Source: Sphingobacterium sp. (GTDB taxonomy: Bacteria > Bacteroidota > Bacteroidia > Sphingobacteriales > Sphingobacteriaceae). From it: a stretch of 64,000 nt of DNA. The position numbers and the translations under genes are program-made. The stretch is taken from the NCBI GenBank assembly GCA_031253985.1, contig JAIRVH010000099.1, forward strand, positions 1 through 64,000, in the 5' to 3' direction. The notes under the pieces were generated by a model. That model made no database searches and was not told where the DNA came from. It was given only the letters and a program-made list of their open reading frames with translations. This document shows, in pieces, positions 58,568-64,000 of this stretch. The stretch's first letter is position 1. The number at the start of each line of letters is the position of its first letter.

Positions 58568-60367
58568 TTACTCTAAATAGTGGCCCTGGCGTATTAATAA
58601 TGCCCTATATTTATTAAATACACTCGATTTGGAAACAAAACCCATGTATTTATTTTCATCGCCCAAAACCGGAAGTATCCAAGTGTCGTCCTTATTCATT
58701 TTGGCCATCACAATTTCCATATTTTCATTGATTCCTACGGTATCATTGGGCTTCTGAGCTAATTTTTCAAAAGGAGTATCTCCCCCATCGACTTCACCCA
58801 ATAGGACAGAAAATAGAAACTCGCTATAGAGAAGCCCCATAAATTTGCCTTCGTAATCAACCACCGGAAAGATATTGCGTTTACTGTGGATGATGTCCGT
58901 TTGCCGGCCTTTAGGTGTTTCATCGGGACGTAAGATGACAAAATTCGTTTCCAATACATATTTTATCCGCATCATGCTTAACACAGATCGATCTTTATCC
59001 TCATAAGAAATGAGATCTCCAGACTCTGCCAATACCTTGGTGTAAATTGAATGCTTTAAAACAGACCGATTGATCAGATAGGAAATTGAACAGACCAGCA
59101 TCAGTGGAACCATTAAAGTGTAGCCTCCAGTCACTTCTGCAATCAAGAATATCCCCGTCAATGGCGCATGCATAATACCGCTCAAAGCTCCGGCCATGCC
59201 TGCTACCACAAAATTTGGCACATTTAATTCGGCAATTCCGGTCAGGTTGACGCCGTAAGAAAATGCAAAGCCCAATAGCCCCCCCATCACCAGACTTGGA
59301 CCAAAAACACCCCCATTGCCGCCACCATTTAGGGTAAATAATGCAGCAAAGGATTTCCCGAATAAAGTCAATATGGTATAGCCAAAGACTACTAATCCAA
59401 TATCCTTATAGTCTGAAAACAAGCTATTCTTAACAATTGAATTAAACTGTCCATTGAGAATCTGCTGAATCGTAATGTAGCCCTCACCATAAAGTGCTGG
59501 AAAAACGAAAATCATCAAACCTAAGGCGATACCGCTGACCCAGACTTTATTATAGGGATTTTTAATTTTTGAAAACCATTTTCCGACACTTCTGGAAACA
59601 CGGGCAAAGTAAATGGTATAAAGACCGATCAACACCGCCAATAGCAAATAGAACAACAACGCAGAAACCTGCCAATCGGAATTGAACGTACTGAATAGCG
59701 GCTCATTGTAAAGCACCCGCGAGACAACAGAAGCCAAAGCCGATGAAATCAGTAAAGGAATAAACACTGGAATGGAAAACTCAGGCAGTAAGATCTCGAT
59801 CGCAAAAATCATCCCCGCCAAAGGACTGTTAAAAGCACCTGAAATTCCCGCTGCTGCCCCACAGGCCAATAACATCGTGACCTCTTTATACTGTAGCCCA
59901 AAAAAACGGGCAATATTCGAGCCAATGGAAGATCCTCCCAAAGCAACTGGAGCCTCAAGACCACAGGAACCACCAAAGCCGACCGTAATGGCCGACGTAA
60001 CCACCTGCGAATAGATATTGCTCGGATCCAAACGGCTTCCTTTCCGGCTGATGGCATAGATGATCGGTGTGATTCCATGCTCCATCTTCTTCCCTTTCAG
60101 AAACTTCCGGACAAAAAACACACTGAGTAATATCCCAATTAATGGAAATATCAAGTACACCGAGTATTTGACTTTCCAATCGATATCGTCCTGTATAGTT
60201 GCTGCAATAAAATGGGTTAGCCTTTTTAGGACAGATGCCATAATACCGCCGACAATTCCAACCACAAACGCCAATAGAATGATAAAATTTCTGTTCGAAA
60301 CTTTCTTCATTCGCCATTGATTGATCTGATCTATTTTCCTAAAAAAACGTCCCTTGAGGTTTCTCAT
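58568..60367 (-). CDS. ClC family chloride channel/antiporter with CBS domains
   Basis: FGGSCGLEAPVALGGSSIGS, GGGNGGVFGPSLVMGGLLG, AGMAGALSGIMHAPLTGIFLIAEVTGGY; C-terminal CBS pair. Confidence 0.93.
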   Translation of the reverse strand: MRNLKGRFFRKIDQINQWRMKKVSNRNFIILLAFVVGIVGGIMASVLKRLTHFIAATIQDDIDWKVKYSVYLIFPLIGILLSVFFVRKFLKGKKMEHGITPIIYAISRKGSRLDPSNIYSQVVTSAITVGFGGSCGLEAPVALGGSSIGSNIARFFGLQYKEVTMLLACGAAAGISGAFNSPLAGMIFAIEILLPEFSIPVFIPLLISSALASVVSRVLYNEPLFSTFNSDWQVSALLFYLLLAVLIGLYTIYFARVSRSVGKWFSKIKNPYNKVWVSGIALGLMIFVFPALYGEGYITIQQILNGQFNSIVKNSLFSDYKDIGLVVFGYTILTLFGKSFAALFTLNGGGNGGVFGPSLVMGGLLGFAFSYGVNLTGIAELNVPNFVVAGMAGALSGIMHAPLTGIFLIAEVTGGYTLMVPLMLVCSISYLINRSVLKHSIYTKVLAESGDLISYEDKDRSVLSMMRIKYVLETNFVILRPDETPKGRQTDIIHSKRNIFPVVDYEGKFMGLLYSEFLFSVLLGEVDGGDTPFEKLAQKPNDTVGINENMEIVMAKMNKDDTWILPVLGDENKYMGFVSKSSVFNKYRALLIRQGHYLE

Positions 60368-60373
60368 ATCTTC

Positions 60374-61333
60374 CTATTGAAAGCTCAACACTTCCTTCTT
60401 CTTTTTTGTTTTGAATTTATCCGGTACTACCGCCAATATTTCTCTTTCCAACGCCTGGATCGCATGTCGCTTTACAAAATTCTGCGTCGTCACCAAGGAA
60501 ATCTCCCGTACAGGTTCCGGTGATTTGAAATAACGGATCCTATCCAATTGTTCATCGGAATAATCCCAGATCGACAGTTCAGGCAATATGGTAATGCCGT
60601 CGTTGATATCAACCATACGTTTCAGCGTTTCCACACTTCCGGTATTATATTCAAAGCGCCCCGTTAGATCCTGATTGTGTTTATGATGACAAATATTGAG
60701 CACTTGACCGCGCATGCAATGTCCTTCATTAAGCAGCCAGAGTTTATCGTCGGCAATATCATCGCCGCTAAGTACTTTCTTCCCGAACAAAGGACTATTG
60801 GTAGAAATATAAGCGACAAAGTTCTCATAGAAAAGCGGGGATTCTAAGATGCCCGGATCATTTAGCGGAGTCGACAACACACCACAATCCAAAAGTCCTA
60901 CTTTCAGTTCATGGACAATTCGCTCTGTCGTATATTCCCAGATCTGTAATTGCAGCTTCGGGTACTTTTCCATAAATGTGGTCAGCACATTCGGCAGTAA
61001 ATATGGAGCGATCGTCGGTATAACCCCCACCTTTAACGTCCCCTCAATTTCTCCTTTTTTATCCTGCACAATCTCATTAATCTTTCGGCTTTCCGTGAGC
61101 ACCAACCGGGCCTGAAGAATAATTTTCTCACCGATTTCTGTAGGAATAACAGGCTGACGGCTCCGATCGAAAATCTTCGCCCCTAAAGACTCTTCAAGTT
61201 TTTGTATTTGCATACTCAACGTAGGTTGCGTAACAAAACATTTTTCAGCAGCTGCAACAAAACTTCGGTAGGTATCAACAGCTATAATATATTCCAGTTG
61301 GACTAAGGTCATCTTACTATCTTTAAAGCACAA
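60374..61333 (-). CDS. oxyR: LysR-type hydrogen peroxide-inducible gene activator OxyR
   Basis: MTLVQLEYIIAVDTYRSFVAAAEKCFVTQPTLSMQIQKLEESLGAKIFDRS; redox cysteines in LLNEGHCMRGQVLNIC. Confidence 0.9.
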   Translation of the reverse strand: MCFKDSKMTLVQLEYIIAVDTYRSFVAAAEKCFVTQPTLSMQIQKLEESLGAKIFDRSRQPVIPTEIGEKIILQARLVLTESRKINEIVQDKKGEIEGTLKVGVIPTIAPYLLPNVLTTFMEKYPKLQLQIWEYTTERIVHELKVGLLDCGVLSTPLNDPGILESPLFYENFVAYISTNSPLFGKKVLSGDDIADDKLWLLNEGHCMRGQVLNICHHKHNQDLTGRFEYNTGSVETLKRMVDINDGITILPELSIWDYSDEQLDRIRYFKSPEPVREISLVTTQNFVKRHAIQALEREILAVVPDKFKTKKKKEVLSFQ

Positions 61334-61501
61334 AATTACGAATCCTGTCGTAAACCCTTGTCAATCCTTTGATAATTTAAAAGGTTGAATGGATATTTGG
61401 CCTGCCCATTATACAATAAATACCTTGCCAAAAAGCCACTGTCTATCCACTATTGTTACATTAGTTAGCATAAAAAGTCGGTTTCATCAAAAACCTTTTC
61501 T

Positions 61502-61509
61502 TAAATTTG
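61502..61509 (+). promoter_or_regulatory. Putative -7 box (TAAATTTG)
   Basis: TAnnTTTG 31 nt upstream of the S46 peptidase ATG. Confidence 0.45.
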
Positions 61510-61540
61510 GAGATTTACAACAGTTGATAGTTAAAATCCT

Positions 61541-63703
61541 ATGAAGTTTATTAATAGTACGACAATTGCACTAGCTTTATTCTTAACCATGGCAAACAGT
61601 CCTTACAGCAAGGCTAATCCTGATGAAGGAATGTACCCATTGAGCGAATTGAACAAAGCTGGACTAAAGAAAGCTGGGTTAAGGATCAGTGAGAAGGATA
61701 TATACAATCCAGGTCAGGTTGGATTAGTAGACGCCCTGGTTCAAGTTAGCGGATGTACCGGATCATTTGTCTCCAATCGCGGATTGATTATTACCAATCA
61801 TCATTGTGCCTTCTCTGCTGTTCAGTTAGCTAGTACAGCGATCAACAATTACCTGAAAAATGGCTTTGTTGCACAAAATCAGGAGCAAGAAATTGAAGCA
61901 AAAGGATTAAAAATAAGAATTACGGATTCCTATGAGGATGTCTCCAATAAAATTTTAAATGCTGTCGCGAACATCAGCGATCCTGTGGAACGCATCAACA
62001 CCATCAAGCGTAAGCAGGAGGAGTTAGTTAAGCAGGCTGAAAAACAGGACCCGACGATTAAAGCCGAAGTGTCCGAAATGTTTATCGGTAAGAGCTACGT
62101 TCTATTTCGCTATAAAACGATCGAAGATGTCCGCTTGGTCTATATTCCTCGTCAGAATATCGGTGAGTTTGGCGGCGAGACCGACAACTGGGTGTGGCCT
62201 CGACATACTGGAGATTATTCCTTTTTAAGAGCATACGTCAGTAAAGACGGAAAATCTGCACCTTATTCCAAAGAAAATGTTCCTTATCAACCGAAGAAAC
62301 ACCTTAAAGTAAATCCAAATGGGGTCAGAGAGAATGATTTTACCTTTATCCTGGGATATCCCGGAAAAACATTCCGACACCGACCAGCGCAGTATATTCA
62401 ATATCAGCAGGACTACTTATTGCCGTATGTTTCAAATCTCTATGATTTCCAAAACAAACAAATGGAAGAAGCCGGTAAAGACAATACCGACATCGCTTTA
62501 TCACTGGCAACACGGATAAAACGCAATGCCAATGTTTTAAAAAATTACCGCGGTAAACTAAAAGGACTACGTGGCATTGACTTGCTGGCAACCAAAAAGC
62601 AGGAGGATGAAGCACTGGCTGCATTTATCCTAAGCAAACCGGAACTAAAAGACAAGTATGGCAGTCTATTGGCTGACATTGAATCGTATTATCAGGTCAG
62701 CAATCAGGATGCACTGAAAGAGCTTTGGATCAATAATATTTACAATAGCACAAGCTTATTGAAAGTCGCGCGTGATATCAATGCATTAAAAATTGCCCTA
62801 GGGAAAGAAAAGTCTCCACAAGCTGCAAAAGCGCTGTTCGACCGGGATATCCAAAAGATTAAAACGGGTATTAAAGAGGCTTATGAAAGCTACAACAAAC
62901 AGGCAGATCAACGGATCCTGACTAAAATGCTACAGGATGCCGCGGCATTTCAAGGTAAAAATCAATTGCCGGCTATCCAAACACTGCAACTGAACAGTGC
63001 AACGGCAGCGGGATTTGCCACAGAAATTATCAATAACACCAAACTTGCTGATCAAAACTATGTACTGAATACCGTCTTAGCGAATGCAGATGCGCTTCAA
63101 AAATTCGACGACAGATTGTTAAACTTCCAGGCTGCTCTGAACAATGACATTGTAACTTTTGCGGCTGAGCAAAAAAGACGCGAGGGGGTACTCAATAAAT
63201 TAATGGGTGATTATGTGGCCGTCAAAGAAATTTTTCAGGCAAAGAATTTTATTCCTGATGCAAACTCAACGTTACGTTTGACTTATGGCCACATCAAAGG
63301 TTACTCACCTGCTGATGCAACTTATATGAAGCCATTTACAACCATCGAAGGGATTATTCAAAAAGGAAATCTGGGCTTGGCAGAATTTGACTATCCGCAG
63401 GAAATCAAAACAGCTTACCTCAATAAAAACTTTGGCCCTTACCTCCAGAAAGATTTAGGTTCTGTCCCTGTAAATATCCTATACGATATGGATACCACTG
63501 GCGGTAATTCAGGATCTCCGATCATGAATGAAAATGGTGAATTGATTGGTGTCAATTTTGACCGTGCTTATGATGCAACAATCAATGATTTCGCCTGGAA
63601 CGAAAGTTACAGCAGATCCATTGGTGTCGATATTCGCTATGTCCTTTGGGTTGCCGATAAAATTGACAATGCACATTTTATTCTAAAAGAAATGGGTATC
63701 TAA
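61541..63703 (+). CDS. S46 family dipeptidyl-peptidase (DPP7/DPP11-like)
   Basis: Signal peptide; GLIITNHHCAF catalytic His, GEFGGETDNWVWPRHTGDYSFLRAYV, MDTTGGNSGSPIMNENGELIGVNFDR. Confidence 0.95.
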   Translation: MKFINSTTIALALFLTMANSPYSKANPDEGMYPLSELNKAGLKKAGLRISEKDIYNPGQVGLVDALVQVSGCTGSFVSNRGLIITNHHCAFSAVQLASTAINNYLKNGFVAQNQEQEIEAKGLKIRITDSYEDVSNKILNAVANISDPVERINTIKRKQEELVKQAEKQDPTIKAEVSEMFIGKSYVLFRYKTIEDVRLVYIPRQNIGEFGGETDNWVWPRHTGDYSFLRAYVSKDGKSAPYSKENVPYQPKKHLKVNPNGVRENDFTFILGYPGKTFRHRPAQYIQYQQDYLLPYVSNLYDFQNKQMEEAGKDNTDIALSLATRIKRNANVLKNYRGKLKGLRGIDLLATKKQEDEALAAFILSKPELKDKYGSLLADIESYYQVSNQDALKELWINNIYNSTSLLKVARDINALKIALGKEKSPQAAKALFDRDIQKIKTGIKEAYESYNKQADQRILTKMLQDAAAFQGKNQLPAIQTLQLNSATAAGFATEIINNTKLADQNYVLNTVLANADALQKFDDRLLNFQAALNNDIVTFAAEQKRREGVLNKLMGDYVAVKEIFQAKNFIPDANSTLRLTYGHIKGYSPADATYMKPFTTIEGIIQKGNLGLAEFDYPQEIKTAYLNKNFGPYLQKDLGSVPVNILYDMDTTGGNSGSPIMNENGELIGVNFDRAYDATINDFAWNESYSRSIGVDIRYVLWVADKIDNAHFILKEMGI

Positions 63704-63724
63704 TTCAGCATAGGATTAAAACTC

Positions 63725-63764
63725 AAAAGCAGCTGTACCGCTTCCGGTACAGCTGCTTTTTTTT
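63725..63764. terminator. Terminator after S46 peptidase
   Basis: aaaagcagctgtaccg-cttc-cggtacagctgcttttttttc. Confidence 0.88.
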
Positions 63765-63820
63765 CGGGCATTGTTTGATATTATTGGCCAGAAAGAATCT
63801 TTAGTTAGCTAGCGAAAGAT

Positions 63821-64000
63821 CTAAAGTTTTCCGCCTTGCAGTAAGGTAGAGAAAACAGCTTTCAATCGTAGCAAACCTGCTGCTAATACGGACCTCGAAC
63901 AAGCGATATTCAGGCGAATAAACTCGTTACTCCCCTTTCCATACATCGCCCCAACGTTGACTTGAACATGTCCTTCAGCCAACAACAGTTCACCCAACTT
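63821..64000 (-). CDS. Partial PatB/MalY-like aminotransferase (C-terminus only)
   Basis: Reverse complement from 64000 reads KLGELLLAEGHVQVNVGAMYGKGSNEFIRLNIACSRSVLAAGLLRLKAVFSTLLQGGKL*; truncated by window end. Confidence 0.75.
   Translation of the reverse strand, partial: KLGELLLAEGHVQVNVGAMYGKGSNEFIRLNIACSRSVLAAGLLRLKAVFSTLLQGGKL

Noticed and set aside
1-64000. CRISPR arrays, insertion sequences, rRNA or prophage structural genes
   Set aside because: No regular spaced repeats, transposase or integrase motifs, rRNA or phage morphogenesis genes were recognised by eye.

Overview
The window is a chromosomal segment from a Bacteroidota bacterium, probably Sphingobacteriaceae-like. This is inferred from SusC/SusD pairs, TAnnTTTG-type promoters and overall gene content. 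Most of it is ordinary: proline dehydrogenase, acyl-CoA synthetase, xpt, mnmE, metallophosphoesterase, a SusC/SusD pair, PAP2, glgC, a TolC/HlyD/RND efflux operon, SulP, DUF3943, L,D-transpeptidase, fbp, a copper-type P1B ATPase, tRNA-Lys, Crp/Fnr regulators, an EamA transporter, riboflavin synthase, ClC, oxyR, an S46 peptidase and a partial PatB-like aminotransferase. A second locus (46.8-57.2 kb) is a FecR/SusC/SusD/two-sulfatase polysaccharide-utilisation-type cluster with an ECF sigma factor. The most interesting signals are: (i) an accessory island at about 34.0-41.3 kb, next to tRNA-Lys, with an Rnl2-type RNA ligase, a DUF6714-like gene, a broken DUF4241-like gene, two ankyrin-repeat paralogues and small membrane or zinc-ribbon proteins, bracketed by matching tRNA 3'-end/terminator sequences in inverted orientation; (ii) a probable unannotated small RNA at about 57.36-57.43 kb (minus) with a full TTTG-N19-TATCTTTG promoter and an intrinsic terminator; (iii) a duplicated 10-codon sequence (MLSAWYAFKG-stop) at the sigma-factor C-terminus whose four nucleotide differences are all synonymous; (iv) two perfect LacI-like palindromes upstream of a phosphoesterase and in the fbp divergent intergenic region. 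All family assignments come from reading motifs; no database search was run.
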